From contig NC_091669.1 in assembly GCF_042453785.1 (NCBI RefSeq), forward strand, positions 30,583,001 through 30,647,000: a stretch of 64,000 bases of DNA, in the 5' to 3' direction. Shown here in pieces: positions 10,588-23,475 of the stretch. The notes under the pieces are model-generated. The model saw nothing but the letters and a program-made list of their open reading frames with translations. It made no database searches and was not told where the DNA came from. A program made the translations under genes and the position numbers. The stretch comes from Malus domestica. Lineage: Eukaryota > Streptophyta > Magnoliopsida > Rosales > Rosaceae. The stretch's first letter is position 1, and every line of letters begins with the position of its first letter.

Positions 10588-11043
10588 GATTAGGCGGCCT
10601 CTATCTTCTACCTGTTGTAATCTAAATATTTTTGTTTCCTTTGATGATTTGATCCATCTTCCATCTCGAGGAAACAACTTCAGGATTGGATTTCGAATCT
10701 TTTGGTAATGAGATGAAGTTAGTACTAAAAGCTACTTACATGGTACATGAAAAATATTGCGTTGCATGCCAATAATACGTTAGATGAAAATAAATTTATA
10801 TTGTATTATTGACATAAAACGTTAAGATGACAATAAGTCTATGCCAAGTAAATCCTCTTAGAATTAAAGGAATTGTAACTGTACATACTAGGGCTGCCCT
10901 TATATATTTACGTGGAAATTAATATAATACTTTTTACTTTGTTTTTCTAGTCCTAGTCAATAATTCCAAAGTCATTTTTCCACTTGATTTTTTAATACAA
11001 AGATATCTTTACACTAAAAGTGAGAGGAATAAAATTATTACCG
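10588..11043. other. 3' flank of the small gene
   Basis: Presumed 3'UTR and AT-rich intergenic DNA; no further gene or mobile element recognised. Confidence 0.5.
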
Positions 11044-12131
11044 AATTCGCTATTTACATAATTAAATTTAAAATCTCTCACTTAAAAAAAAAATTAACTT
11101 GTAGTACCAAGTGTCACTGATTAACTAATGATTTGATGTCAAAGGATATGTGGTATAGCTATTTTGATTTTTAATGAAATGATGTGGCAGAAGATAGTGT
11201 ATGTATTTATTGGTTGTATTCTTTCCCATTCTATTTGGATTTAGACACAAACTGTGGGCAAAACATTATCTATATTTTTAGAGTAAACTGTCGATTTGCC
11301 CCCTAAACTTTCACCTAGCTTTCGATTTCCCCCTTGAACTCTTCGATTGGAAAATTAAGGACTCAAACTAATTTTTTTAGCCAATTTGCCCCCTACCGTT
11401 AATTTTTCAAACATTCCATCCATATTTCTGTTAAGTGAGACCAGGTGCACAACTTGTGAGGGTAGTTTAGTCATTTCACTCTTAAAATGATTAAAAAACT
11501 GAAAATAAATTTTAAAAAAAACTTAAAATAATATAATTAAATTTAAATTCGTTGTTTACATAATTAAATTTAAAATCTATCACTTAAAACAACAACAACA
11601 ACAACAAAGCTTTTTCCCACTAAGTAGGATCGGCTATATGAATCCTAGAACACCATTACGCTCGGTTCTGTGTCATGTCCTCCGTTAGATCCAGGTACTC
11701 TAAGTCTTTTCTTAGAGTCTTTTCCAAAGTTTTCTTAGGTCTTCCCATACCCCTTCGGCACTAAACCTCTGTCCTGTAGTCGTATCTTTTAACCGGAGCG
11801 TCAGTAAGCCTTCTTTGCACATGTCCAAATCACCGTAACCGATTTTCTTTCATATTTCCTTCAATTTTGACTACTCCTACTTTACCTCGAATATCCTCAT
11901 TCCTAATCTCTCACTTGAAAAAAAAAATTAAAAAAAAAAACTTTTTAACTTGTAGTACTAAGTGTCACTAATTAACTAATGATTTGATGTCAAAGGATAT
12001 GTGGTATAGCTATTTTGATTTTTAATGAAATGATGTGGCAGAAGATAGTGTATGTATTTATTGGTTGTATTCATTCCCATTCTATTTGGATTAAGACGCA
12101 AACTGTGGGCAAAACATTATCTATATTTTTA
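11044..12131 (+). repeat. Local segmental duplication, 237-bp unit
   Basis: 11044-11280 reappears at 11546-12131, interrupted in the second copy by a LINE fragment. Both copies contain an identical block from GATTTGATGTCAAAGGATAT to the sequence ending TATCTATATTTTTA; by eye the units are above 90% alike. The spacer (11281-11545) begins with a 'TTTGCCCCCTAAACTTTCA' phrase that also occurs, diverged, at 57217-57380. Confidence 0.85.
11586..11904 (-). mobile_element. RTE-type LINE, 5'-truncated 3' end
   Basis: Read on the minus strand, the fragment encodes the C-terminal tail of plant RTE reverse transcriptases. It has an ENRLR-x-FGHVQRR block, then DAPV, then GRPKKTLEKTLRKDL, then DMTQNRA, and ends in an IHIADPT motif followed by a (TTG)n tail. 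Three in-frame stops show it is dead. A 12-bp target duplication, AATCT(A/C)TCACTT, flanks it at 11574-11585 and 11905-11916. It was inserted into copy 2 of the local duplication after that duplication formed, or the first copy escaped it. Confidence 0.85.
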
Positions 12132-12326
12132 TCCCCATTGAACATGACTCATATGTCACCATTTCCAGTGCCAGAAAGTGCGTCGACCACCATCATTGTG
12201 CCCGAAGTATTTATCCATTCGTCGAAAAATTTCAAGTCATTGTTCAACGGCGACTTAAAAAAAATAATATGCAACTTTTTCATCTTCAATTTTGTATTGT
12301 TGTGTGAGTGATCATATGTTCTTTTC

Positions 12327-12633
12327 GGTACCGTTTAGTATGTGGGACGGGGACGGAACGGAGTGGAACAAGGCATTCCGTCCCACGTTTGGTGTGCCTA
12401 AAACGGATGGAACACGCTGTTCCACGGGACGAGTTTTAGGTGAATTTTCGTTCCGCCTTATCATCTAGAACGACTTGTTCCACATCCGTAGAACACAAAA
12501 TTATAACCTCTTTGTCTCTTTCTTCTTCCTCCTTGTTTCCATCCGAGGGCATCTTTGCTCCCTCTTCGTTCCATCTCGTCCTGTCCCGTCCCATTCCGTT
12601 TTGTCCCGTCCCATCTGCATACCAAACGATACC
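12327..12633. mobile_element. MITE with GGTAYCGTTTRGTATG ends
   Basis: GGTACCGTTTAGTATG at the left and the complement of GGTATCGTTTGGTATG at the right form inverted ends. They are followed by C/G-rich runs (GGGACGGGGACGG; CCCGTCCCATTCCG). No clear target duplication was found, so the superfamily is open (hAT-like is possible). Confidence 0.6.
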
Positions 12634-13014
12634 TTACATATATACACAGTAAAATTAGAGAACTTTTGAGGAATTTGATCATACATTTTTATAGCGTGAG
12701 TTTACAATTACTTAATATGTTTTTTTATTAAGTTCACTGTTGTACAGTGACACTAAAACAGAAAAATTTGACCGGATAGTTGTCGGAAAATTTCGTCAAC
12801 CGGTCTAAAAGAAAAGTTGGTCGGTCAAAAAACGTGGTAGGATTAATTAGTGTCGATCATGTAAATTATTTTGAATTACAGTAAGTATAGGATTGTTTTA
12901 GTTGACTTTTGCATTAGTACCTAAACTAAAAAACATAGTAGTTTAGCTAAAAGTTTTTTTAACCCATAGTCCAAAGCGACTATCAAACTGTAACTGAGGA
13001 AGTTGTTTTCATAT

Positions 13015-13064
<50 letters not shown>

Positions 13065-14692
13065 CAATAATAACACTCTCTTAATATATGAACCTCATAT
13101 ATGCAAAATATGGATGGGATGCATCGTACCAACAAGTGGTGTCATCAATTTCATGTGTTTTAGTATGAATGAACGATATCAAATTATATTTTAAAGATAT
13201 ATAATTAATAAATAGGATAATGTATGTGTTCCTCTATGGAGAACTTACTTGTCCCCTATATATGATTAACATCTCTTCACCGTACAAACATGATAACATC
13301 CATATGGTAGCTATATGTAAAAAATATCCATTCATTACGAAGGTTCTCTACCTTAGTAAGGATAGGTGGTGCAGGTTATCGTACGGCCAATTTTCGTCAG
13401 GTACTATTTGTGTTTAATTTTAAATAAAAAAATTCAAATGATTTATGACCACATAACGTACGATGAACGGCTAGGATGTGAGGATCCCTAGGATCCCCAC
13501 AAAGAGGATTCGAAGAGGATCCTCATCCAATCAAAATCGTTCATTGTCTTTATTATCATCTAAAGATTATATCTGCAAAAAATAATTCAGTTTAAAGATC
13601 CTTTAGCCATTAATATACATCAAACATATAAATGATCCATCATAAAATATAAAATAAAAAAAATAAAAAAGCTAATTGATACCAAAATCACCAATTTCAC
13701 ACAAAATAAGCTAATTGCAAAGTACACCATTAAAATTTGGCGTCACTTTCACAAAAAAAGAACACAGCATTATTCAACTAGTTGTATTTTGAATGATCAA
13801 TTTAGCGTGAGGTCATGCCACATTTAGCCAACCTTTTCTTTGTGTGAATCCAACAATCCTACCCATTGGAGATCTGCTTTGCTTATTGCAACTATTAGGT
13901 ATTTGACTAGGCATGCACCGTCCCATCCGCTTTGCATTATATTTTTAGTATTAAAAAATATTTTTGCACAACTTTTTTTCTTTTTTAATTATTGAATTGA
14001 ACTGATAAAAGAAAAATTAATAAACAAGCTTTATCAAGCATGTTCTTATTTTAGGAAAATGCAAAGATTTTCTCTTACTTACGTACCATTAATTCAACCC
14101 TCTTATTGAGTCCTTAACACATACCAAAAAATGAGAAGATAAAAAGCCGTAAGTTTCTATACCGGCGATTTATATTGTCTCATTTTAACAAGATCATCCT
14201 TGTAAAAAAAAATATGGATAAATGCAAATTAGATGTTTAAATAAAAACTCTTGAGCAACTAGTGTGTGATCAAAATGATGTGCTAAAACGGGCATATTGC
14301 ATTATTTGAAAGCAATTTCATTGACTAATTAATACAGAAGGAAAGTATATTATTGGTTACTACCAAGCACCAAAATATGTCACCTTTTGGAAGCAAAGTA
14401 TAAAACACTTTAAGTATTGGAGCTAAAGTTTGACGTAGATAACCAATTTTAGCTTTTTGTTGAGGAATTTAGCCCTCACAAAAATATTCCAAGCGCAATG
14501 ATGTGCAGTCACCCAAAAAGGATGATGAAAAATTGCACTCGATTTCTTCCACAAATATTTCATTCGTTTTTCTTTTGTTCTTCTTTTGGTAAGATATTAT
14601 TTCGATTTCTTGGCATACTTTTATTGACTGCAGATTACACCTTAGGGGGATTTTGTTTGACCGGATTAGAACTGGGTTCAACTATTTAATAT
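12634..14692. other. AT-rich intergenic DNA with a (TA)n tract
   Basis: No gene recognised. 13017-13060 is an uninterrupted (TA)22 microsatellite. 13470-13530 has GGATCC-rich short inverted repeats like those of the hairpin MITE at 32644. Confidence 0.6.
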
Positions 14693-14703
14693 ATTAGTTT
14701 CTA

Positions 14704-14853
14704 TTTTTTTGAACAAACGATATTATCTATAGGCTTAACTTTACAATGGGCTAACAATAATGTAGTTTAAATTCGTCTTTAGCGAGAATTGAACCTAAGA
14801 CTGCTCACTTATAAATAAAGAGGAATACCACTAGACCATAATACTAAGTGACA
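14704..14853 (-). mobile_element. tRNA-derived SINE
   Basis: On the minus strand it reads an A-box-like TATGGTCTAGTGGTATTCC and, about 35 bp on, a B-box-like TTAGGTTCAATTCTCGC. It then has a body with TTGTTAGCCCATTGTAAAG and a short terminal run near AACGATA / T7. Pol III internal promoter spacing and the same order of blocks in the copy at 51131-52942 identify a SINE family. Confidence 0.7.
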
Positions 14854-15247
14854 TTTAACAAAGTCGTTGAGTCTTGGACTAAGATTAGGTTCATTAATAA
14901 CATGTTGAGTTGGGATTATCCTTCCCTATCTTGGACAATCTGATGTATTAAACGTGCCCTTAAAAGTATAATCGTTTGAGGAACTCAATTAACAAAATGA
15001 CTTTTTAGTTTCCACTTTGATGGTTGAGTGAGTTCTCATTTTATGTTGACTTCAACAATTTTGGGTTGACCCCTCGAAGTAACACCCTTACTCTCGACCT
15101 GGAATGCAAGAATGCACAATCTCTCGACATGAATTGTCTGCACTGATACCATGAAAAAAAATTATGGGAACTTGACGAGGCTGAGAACATTATATATTGT
15201 AGTCAAGGTTTTACATTCATTATGTGAAATATAATCTCAGGATCTGA

Positions 15248-15396
15248 GTTCCGTTTGGTACACATGATTAGATTGGAATGAAGAACTCTCAAATTTTAAC
15301 TCATACTGAAGGTGGAAGTGAGTGGTTTTTCATTTGGAGGGGACTAGAAGATGATTAGCTATGAAGAAAATCCAATCATATGTACCAAACGAGCCC
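15248..15396. mobile_element. Small MITE with CGTTTGGTAC ends
   Basis: CGTTTGGTACACATGATT and the complement of AATCATATGTACCAAACG match at 17 of 18 positions, 150 bp apart. The element is non-coding. No convincing target duplication. Confidence 0.6.
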
Positions 15397-15668
15397 TTAA
15401 TGTGATCTCTCATGGATTAATGGAAGTTAGATTTAAACTTGAGGTGTAATTTGGGTTTTCCATGTACAATGGCAATTATGCATCCTATAGGAAGCAAAAG
15501 AGCTTGTTTCATACCAGACTTAGTGATAAACTGCCAAGTATATAACAAAATTATACTATTGGGGCAGTTTTATAATTAGAGATAAACGTTCAAAGCATAC
15601 AAATTGGTGGGGAAAAATAATTGAATGGTTACAAGTCAGGTTGGGTTCTTTTCACACTTGACACCAGC

Positions 15669-17342
15669 TCAGAACCTATGGAAGGATGATAATACAAGCA
15701 AGGCAGCAGTTAGTGCTAGCATGATGGAGTGAGTAGCTGATATGTGACCTCTGCTGCTCTTCTGATCAGATTTCGGTGCCTCAGCGGGACATGCGAGACC
15801 TTCTTTCCCTTCGCGGCATTGAGACGCAAACAGACCAGGAGGGTACTTCCCGTAGATGTTTATGTAGCTGAACATGGTTGAAGCACAATCATTTTTCAAG
15901 TCATTGATTTCTTCTGTAAAAGGACAAGCAAAATCCTTCAACGCATCACAGCAGCTCTTTGCTGGGTAGTTTGGTCCTTTGCACTTGCTTGTAATGATTG
16001 TGTAGTTCTGATTCTCAAAGTTCACAGGACAATCTGCAGATAACCCAACATAATATAAAATAAAGAATGATGACCGCAACTTATAGAATGCCGATGAGAC
16101 ATAGCATGGATTTTATAGTAGTACTAATCCTCATGCGTTGTTAGGTTTACGAAGGATTGTAGTTATGTTTTTAGTGAACCAAGGTTTAAAAATACTGAAA
16201 ATTGTCAAATTTAAAAAGGAGATAAAAAATGCTTGATGAAATTATTACGTGAATAGTCAGAAAAATTACTAGAGAGTTGGCAACTAGTTTGTATTAGATA
16301 TATCTGTCGTCGCGTAATGTTTAACGTACGATGGTTTAAGACCTTCTCCTGACATAAAATTAGGAATGGGAAATGATCAATGAATAAAAGACTTGAAAAA
16401 TGCCTCACTAGCAATTTGGTAAGAGCTAGTTTTCATACTCAAACGCCGATAATCAATGATTTCAGTGAGATTTCCAAGTTTGCTAAGACTCCGATACTAA
16501 AAGGAAGAGAGAGATTCTTATTCAAGATTCCAAATAGAACAGATAACAGGACAGTTAAAATTCAGTGAGATTTAGATAATGCAACAATGAAGCCAGTGCC
16601 AGTCTATTTGTTCTAATTGTATTTTGTCCCGATGAATTCTCGTGTGTATTTTGGTTATTAACTAGTTAGCTTGACGCGGAGACAAAATAATATCATGAAT
16701 ACATACAAAATTGTATGTTTCTTGGTTATGTAATGTTTGTTGAACACAAAAGCATAGTTATTTATGCTTTATGTTCCAACCCTATCTTCTGCAATATAGA
16801 CAACCACATTTCCTTAACCTATATATTCAACTAAAATTATGCATGAGGTGACAAGAACTAAAGAGAATTAGAACATCCAACTCAAAACCAATACGCAATC
16901 AGTTACATTGGTTTCTCCGACTTTGGATAATACTCTTGACAAGACAGACGAAAAATATCAGCAAATTCATCAACAGTCGTATACAAACGCATTTTTAGCA
17001 CATGGAATTGATGGGCACGACGAACAAATTAATTATTTGAAAACTAAAGAAGATATGATAACATAAAATAGGTAATTAAAAGGAGAAATTAAGTGTAATT
17101 ACTTACTTTTTTTGGCCTGAAGAAGGGCACGTCCTCCGGTGGATGATCCACCTGACTCGAAGATATCATCTGCAACATTTATACAAAAATAATTAGATGA
17201 AATTGAATTGAATAAGTAGAAAGGAAATGAAAGAAGAAAAAGAAGAAATGAAAGGGGAATTACAAGAGAGGAAGGTGGTGGAGGAGGCAAAACCCAATAC
17301 AAGGAACAAGAAGAAGAAAAAGGGATGAGATGAAAACGCCAT
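15669..17342 (-). CDS. LORELEI-like GPI-anchored protein (LLG1/2/3 family)
   Basis: Small GPI-anchored co-receptor and chaperone for CrRLK1L receptor kinases of the FERONIA type, which bind RALF peptides at the plasma membrane. Three exons on the minus strand, 17342-17264, 17169-17107 and 16033-15669, have GT-AG borders in compatible phase and give 168 aa, the size I remember for the family. Residues 1 to about 26 are a hydrophobic signal peptide (MAFSSHPFFFFLFLVLGF). A linker ends in GRALLQAKK. The eight-cysteine module follows, with CPVNFENQNYTIITSKCKGP, the CC pair, FACPF, NDCASTMFSYINIYGKYPPG and QCREGKEGLAC. A Ser-rich stretch with a hydrophobic tail (SIMLALTAALLVLSSF) is the GPI attachment signal. 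The first two exons are very short, and the second intron is 1073 bp. Family assignment is firm; which LLG member it is remains open. Confidence 0.93.
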
Positions 17343-17640
17343 TGTAATAATAACTTCAGAGACCGAAGTACCAATGACCTATGTCAAGTCGTCGTCGTCG
17401 ATCTCTGCCTTTGGCGCCTCTCAGTCTCAGGTCTCAGCCCCACTTTTCCCCTTTCTTTTTTGGTTGATGGTTTTGGTTCCCTCTCTCTTTCTCTCTCTAG
17501 GTCTGTATGTTTGTTTGTTTAAGGGAAGAGAGAGAGAGAGAGAGAGAATTGGAGGGAGGAGAGAAAAATGCTGCATGAAATTTGGGGAGGGTAAAAGTGG
17601 CAACATACATCACTTCTGTGGGTTGTTATCATTGTTGTGG
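17343..17640 (-). promoter_or_regulatory. Leader and promoter region of the LLG gene
   Basis: Read on the minus strand it is CT-rich with TCTCTCTC (17529-17547) and GACGACGAC runs, as common in plant core promoters lacking a strong TATA box. The start site cannot be placed. Confidence 0.35.
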
Positions 17641-17653
17641 CATGCCCGGTCTA

Positions 17654-18290
17654 TTAAGGCTATCTTCAACTAGGTTGGCCAAAGGGTTATAAGCTAAGAC
17701 ATAGTCATTTTTGACACTAAACTCATCTCTAATGGAGGGCTGGGCCAAAATCTAGCCAAATGGCCAAAGGGCTGGTCAAAGATAACCAGCCAGTCAACCC
17801 AAAAAGTTGGACCCAGCTGTGCTGTCAGCTGACGTCATGTAACCTTTTTTTTTTAAAGACAAAATTTAAAAAAAAAATTAAAATCTAATTTTTTTCCCTA
17901 TAATTACCTAAGCCATTTCTACACCCCTTTTCACATCTTTTTCACCCTTCAATACTATCTTACTTCATTTTAATGTCTAAATTGTTAACATGCAAGCAAA
18001 ATTAAAATATTTAACAATATGAAACTTAAAACAACATTTAGCGACAAGTGACACTCAAAATATGTCCAGAAACCTTATTTTAATATGGTAGTTTAATTCA
18101 ATTAACCAATAAAATTAAAGAACAAACTTAAAATAATAAATGATTGAAGAGGCTAAAAAAATAGCCCCCTACGATTGGAGACGATATATAAATATAGCAT
18201 GACATTGTTCATTAAAAAAAAATTTCTTGCAAAATTATAATTTAGATAGAGATTAAATATAACCCCTTCGATTAAAGATGATTTAAGTTC
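17654..18290. mobile_element. Probable MITE, about 640 bp
   Basis: Left end TTAAGGCTATCTTCAACTAG and right end, complemented, TTAAATCATCTTTAATCGAAG are similar inverted termini. Inside, GGCCAAAGGGCTGG-type motifs recur near the left end and GCCCCCTACGATTGGAGACG occurs towards the right. Borders and superfamily are uncertain. Confidence 0.4.
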
Positions 18291-18299
18291 CTTGAGCTG

Positions 18300-19801
18300 A
18301 CTTGTGGCTCAATATCTTGATATTTCTCTTCCTCTAATAGGCTCTATTGGCCTATCTCATTTAGGCCCAACAACAATTATATAATATTTTAATGGGTCTA
18401 AAAGGACCTTGTGTTAACAGATGACACTAAGGTGTTTTTGGCTTAGGTTTCTCTTTTTTTCCGAAGGACAAAACTGATTTCATTTAGCATATGAGAGAAA
18501 ACATAAGGGGTATAACCCTCTTGTTAATGATGTAAACATTCCTCAGAGAATCTAATGAAATTTCTATCGTTTAATAGATAAAAAATTGGTATTAATGCGA
18601 GTCAAACTTAAAACCTTTCACTATAATTAAAAAAGAATAAAAATACCACTAAACTATAATTCTAGTTAATAAATCCTTTAAAAATCTATCAAAAAATCAA
18701 ATTGAATGCACTCATTTGAAGGATGATAAGTTTTGCTGTTGGGCCGCTCAAGTATAAAACAGTATTCTCCCTTTCCTTCCCCCCATCATATCATCCAACC
18801 CTTTCCGATGTCGATCCACACATTTCTCTCTTCAATGTCGACCATAACTGAATCAATCGCTATATATTCTTCGGCTCCAACTTCATATTGCCGGACGCTG
18901 GTGATGTCACGGTGGGTGCGTTGCCGGAATTCATGTGCTTGAGGGCTGACTGCCTAACAAAAAATCGCTCGTTTCCTCCAATTTTCCAAAAGCCCGGCGT
19001 AATCCATCAGCTGCCGCCATTGTTTCCCAAGCTTAGGACACCACTCTCGATGGTAAGCGTCCCCCTCCCCCCGCTCGCGCATTTAAGTTTCCTATTAAAA
19101 TGTTGAATCTTTTAGTCGTGTTATTTTGGTTTGATGGTGTGTTATGGTGTTTTGGAAGTAATGTAGCCCAATAAAAACAACAAAGAAAATTGAAAGGGGT
19201 TTTAGGGATTGATATTAGCTGTATGCGCTGTCGTTTTGCTTGATTGGCTGCATCTTTGCTCCATTGTCCATTCCTAAGCGCTGCTAAATCGACCTTTGAC
19301 AATTTTGTGTCATTATTTCTATGAATAGTTCAATTAAGTGGCCCCTATAAAACAAACAAATTATGGGCTGATTGTCTGTACCTAAACAAAAATGTCACCC
19401 CCATTTCATAAGCTGTAACAATCTTCAGTATTATCACCCTTGTTTCGGACCATAAAGTGGAGCAAGTCGTGATCAAATGAAATATCCGATTGTAAGTGTT
19501 ATTATCTGAAGTTGATTGTGTTTGAAGAATTTTCCTGCTTAATTGTATCAATAATAATACAAAATTATGTATCGTGCTTTTGGTACGAGTGTTCTCTTAT
19601 TATGTTTGATATTATTGTGCAAGTTTCATAATTCCTATCTTTTGACAGATTATGAATGATAAGCTATCTTCAACCCTTGCCAACTTAGGAAGCAAACAGA
19701 TTTTGAATACTGATGTATTGTCCCAGTCCTTTTTGCCAAAATTAGTAAATCTCGATAGAGGTGTTTCTATGCATTGGCATTCCTTAATCAACGATAAGTT
19801 A

Positions 19802-19840
<39 letters not shown>

Positions 19841-20332
19841 TACATACATGTATGTTATGCATATATCCTTCTGTCTGTAGAGAATGCAGAAACAGATAAG
19901 AAAGGTGCATGTAACCATACATATTTTTTATGTACCATGCAACCCCCAAACATTCCCCGAACCAGAAAACGTCTATTTCCATCCTCTGAGATTCGTCTCT
20001 TTCCTAAGTTGTAATGGAAATAGCGATAACTCTGTTGTAGGACTTCCTCAATGGCTGAGGCAAGGATAACTTGGGCAAGTTGATGCTCAAAGACCAATTC
20101 AAGTCCAACATTTGGGTCAGGCAGGCTGTGGGCCAATCCAACTTACCGTCCTTAGGTTTGTGTCAAATAAGAGTTGCGAAGGCTGGAAATGTGGGCAGGC
20201 TGGACTAACCACTTTTATACAAAGTGGATGCTCTCATTGTCCATGAGAAAATATGGGTTTGTTGGTAGAAAACCCCGTGGAACTTATGTCTCCCACTTCG
20301 CTAAATGTAAGTATTCTTTATCATTAAATTGT
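18300..20332. other. Intergenic stretch with exon-like patches, no gene recognised
   Basis: 18760-19051 is CT/GC-richer and ends in a good donor (CTCGATG|GTAAGC). Other splice-like sites follow near 19649 and 20038. The implied peptides match nothing I know, so I do not call a gene. A (CA)n microsatellite lies at 19806-19837. Confidence 0.4.
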
Positions 20333-20340
20333 CATGTTTT

Positions 20341-20472
20341 GGGATTCCATTTCAATGCTACGAGCATTGAATGGTCTGGATTCATGGGACCATAATAAAA
20401 GCAATAACCCAAACCAATCCAGGCCATCAAATGCTCGTAGCATTTAATGCTACATAGCATGGAAAATTTTCC
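20341..20472. mobile_element. hAT-type hairpin MITE, 132 bp
   Basis: A perfect 8-bp duplication CATGTTTT flanks it (20333-20340 and 20473-20480). The two halves pair over about 29 bp around GCTACGAGCATT, so the element folds into a near-complete hairpin. An 8-bp target fits hAT. Confidence 0.75.
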
Positions 20473-20480
20473 CATGTTTT

Positions 20481-23371
20481 GATGAAGATGTGCATGCATG
20501 TTTTCTCACTAAGATGACCATGTTAAGATGAAGATGGTGTTTGAGATCATTTAGGATCTTAAAGAGATTAATCCCATTAACTATCCAAGAGAGTCTGTAA
20601 TAGGGATGGTCCTTCATGCAGGTTGGATTAGGAACAAGCAAACCATTAGATTTTGGGGAACCTTAGTCATTGAGAGTTTGAAGTATATTGTCTGCTTCTT
20701 AGAACTGCCAATAAATGAAAGTATCAGTAGAGAAACTGGCCCTAAAATACATACTAGTAAGTTCAAACCCACACATAGACAAATGATTATGCTTCTATTT
20801 GGCAATTCAGATCTTTCCTTGATGGTTGGTTTAAAGGAAGCATTACATGTAAACTTTTGACGTTCAAATCTGTGTATCCTGTCAAATATACCCTGAAGTT
20901 ATGACTTCTTAGTTTCATCAACCAACTGGCTTAGTACTTGTGTGATGCATGTGTTTAATGATATTTTAAAAAAGTTAGCATATATTATGGTAAATTCCTA
21001 TTTGATAAGATAAATGTGTACCATTTACATGCTGGAAATTTAAAAAAAAATAATTTCAGTAAATTTTTACATAAAAAATTTATTGTGCAATTGTGCATAC
21101 ATTGATTTAGTATACATATATTTTGTATACATTGCTTTTGCAGTTTTTGGAAGGCATTGTATGCAATCGATTGCTCAATTTATCAACTTTCCAGTGGGTG
21201 TTTCTAGATGAAAATTTCTTATAAGTTGTGTTGTCTTTGTCCTACTTAATCGGAAGCTTCTTTTGTCAAACGTATTTCCTCTTTTAAAATCTATAGCCTC
21301 CAATCAATTCCCACAATGCAACCTGACAAAAATATTTTCTACCACTGTGCCAAATTCAATAATTAGCATGTCATCTGGCCCTTATGGTGGTGAAAAGTCA
21401 TACTTGTAGGGTTTAAAGGAAAGAAGATGCGGTTGGAATTTAATCTCTCCTGATTATTATATATGAGTTTGAAGTCATTTGATCAAGTATTCAAATATAT
21501 GATGAGTTGTTCTCCATCAAATTTTATCTCATCATTTTTAAACATCTCACCTCTCTTACGTCACAGTACCACTAAATTCGGAATTGAATTTACCCTTGAA
21601 GTTTTCAGCATCACCTGATCCATCGTAGAAAGTCAGAGATCTCAAATTAATTTTTACAGGTCTTTAGACTTCAGATGAAGTGTATCAATGTGAGGTTTGT
21701 CACACGTGATTTGTTTAAAATTGCAAATTTTTACACTAAAATGGTGAATAATGAAAGAAAGGGTCTCAAATTTATTCATACGTGATTGCAAATGATATTT
21801 TGTTCTTATTTGATATAGTGACATGTGGAAAAAAACTAATACATGTCCTTATATCATTGGCATGGGACACCATGTGGCGGTGAACCTGTGCAGTGCAAGT
21901 CCTTCTCCCAAACATGGCATTCGGAGTGCCCCAACTATCATGATTTTCATCGTCGGTGAGAGAAAGGACACGATAATTGGTGCTGCGCCTAAAATCACAT
22001 TAACTAGCACCATAGAGAAATTTTTGTAGAGCTGGATACGGAAACCCTTTGCAAGATTTCTGTTTGTAGTATTCTTTTCCTGTTGTTTTTCTTGTGATGG
22101 TTACTACTTGATTAGTTTGTCAAATTCAGAAGCTTATTTTATCGCCTTTTTTGTTGATTATATTATGTGTGTTGATCATCTGTGTTAGTATGCATCTCAA
22201 ACTTCTCCAATAATGTAGCCTCGCAGAAAAATTCTTACCCCACTAAAGTAGTAGAGATTTTAGATGGTCAACTTCTGCAACTCTGAAAATCTTCCACATA
22301 GGACCCTACTATGACCCGGGTACTGCCTTTATAAGTTGCTTTTTTCATATTTTCTACAAATCTAGAACTTTTTGAACTTGACTTTTCTTTTGAATCTAGA
22401 AGCTAAAACTGAACAGAGACCGTTGAGTCATTGCTTATACTGACGTTGATGTCTTTGATCCGAAGACCAAGACTGTTTCCCTTGTATATATAGATTCAAT
22501 CAAACTGAGGACTTGATTCCTATTGGCAGCTGAATTATAAAGAGGAAATGGGGTGGAAGTTACTAGTTGGTTTATTCTCAAATATAAGAAACAGAAAAGA
22601 ATGTCTATATGAATATGGAAACAACACCAACATATTGGTCTCTGTTCTTTAATTTCATTTCCATCAGCTATTTTGAGAACTATTTATCCTATTGCAGTCA
22701 TTTTGTCGTTCATTTGAAAGTCTATAAAACTACAAATATTAATGTCATTTAAATGAACTAAAATCAGGAGTGTTTTCTATGTATCCCTAACATAGTGTGC
22801 CCGATTCTAATAGAAACACGAGGAACCCTTTTAATTTTTCTATTAGAGTTGGAGAGGTTGTGTCTGGCACACGAAGCACGTTTTGCTAAATAGATTGTGC
22901 ACAAAACTAGATCGTTCCTTTTATCAAATAGTAGCAGGTATGGTTTAAGAAAGGAACATGCATTATTACTTTGTTTTTTCTTTTATTTGTATTCAATCGA
23001 TTTTCTAATCTAATATATACTATGGGAAGGGGGATTCCAACTTGGGTGTAGAGGGGGAAGCATATTGTCGTAGCCAACTGTGACTACGGCCAAGTCTTCT
23101 ATTACTTTGTTTGCTTTGAGTATGCTGAAAGTAGTCAAATGAGTCGTATGTAAAGTTACTAAGGTGGACCTTTGTGTGATGTTTTAGGGAATTCTGCCAT
23201 GGATTGTACCAGTGGATTGCTATCATAACTGAGAAGCCATAAGCTGCCTCCTTTTGCTGGAAAGAAGAGGACGTTGTGAATAAATCACAGGTAATAACAA
23301 GTTATTCAATTTCTTTTTCTTTCTCCTCTGGGAATGGGGAGGCATCTCACATATTTGAAATTTGTTTGGGC
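20481..23371. other. Gene-free AT-rich stretch
   Basis: No frame longer than about 85 codons and no recognisable domain, RNA gene or terminal repeat pair. Confidence 0.5.
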
Positions 23372-23390
23372 ATACATCACAATCACAGCC

Positions 23391-23433
23391 GACCCCACTT
23401 AGTGGGAAAAGGCTTTGTTGTTGTTGTTGTTGT
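23391..23433 (+). mobile_element. 43-bp RTE LINE tail insertion
   Basis: The insert is only the last bases of the RTE family, starting GACCCCACTTAGTGGGAAAA and ending in (TTG)5. A perfect 19-bp target duplication (ATACATCACAATCACAGCC) sits at 23372-23390 and 23434-23452. The same 3' terminus occurs in the LINE at 11586. Confidence 0.9.
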
Positions 23434-23475
23434 ATACATCACAATCACAGCCAATCAGCCTTATCTTGAAAGAAT

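Noticed and set aside
18733-20136. Possible spliced gene with donor at 19052 and acceptors near 19649 and 20038
   Set aside because: Splice-like sites exist, but the implied peptides are short, in inconsistent frames and unlike any family I know.
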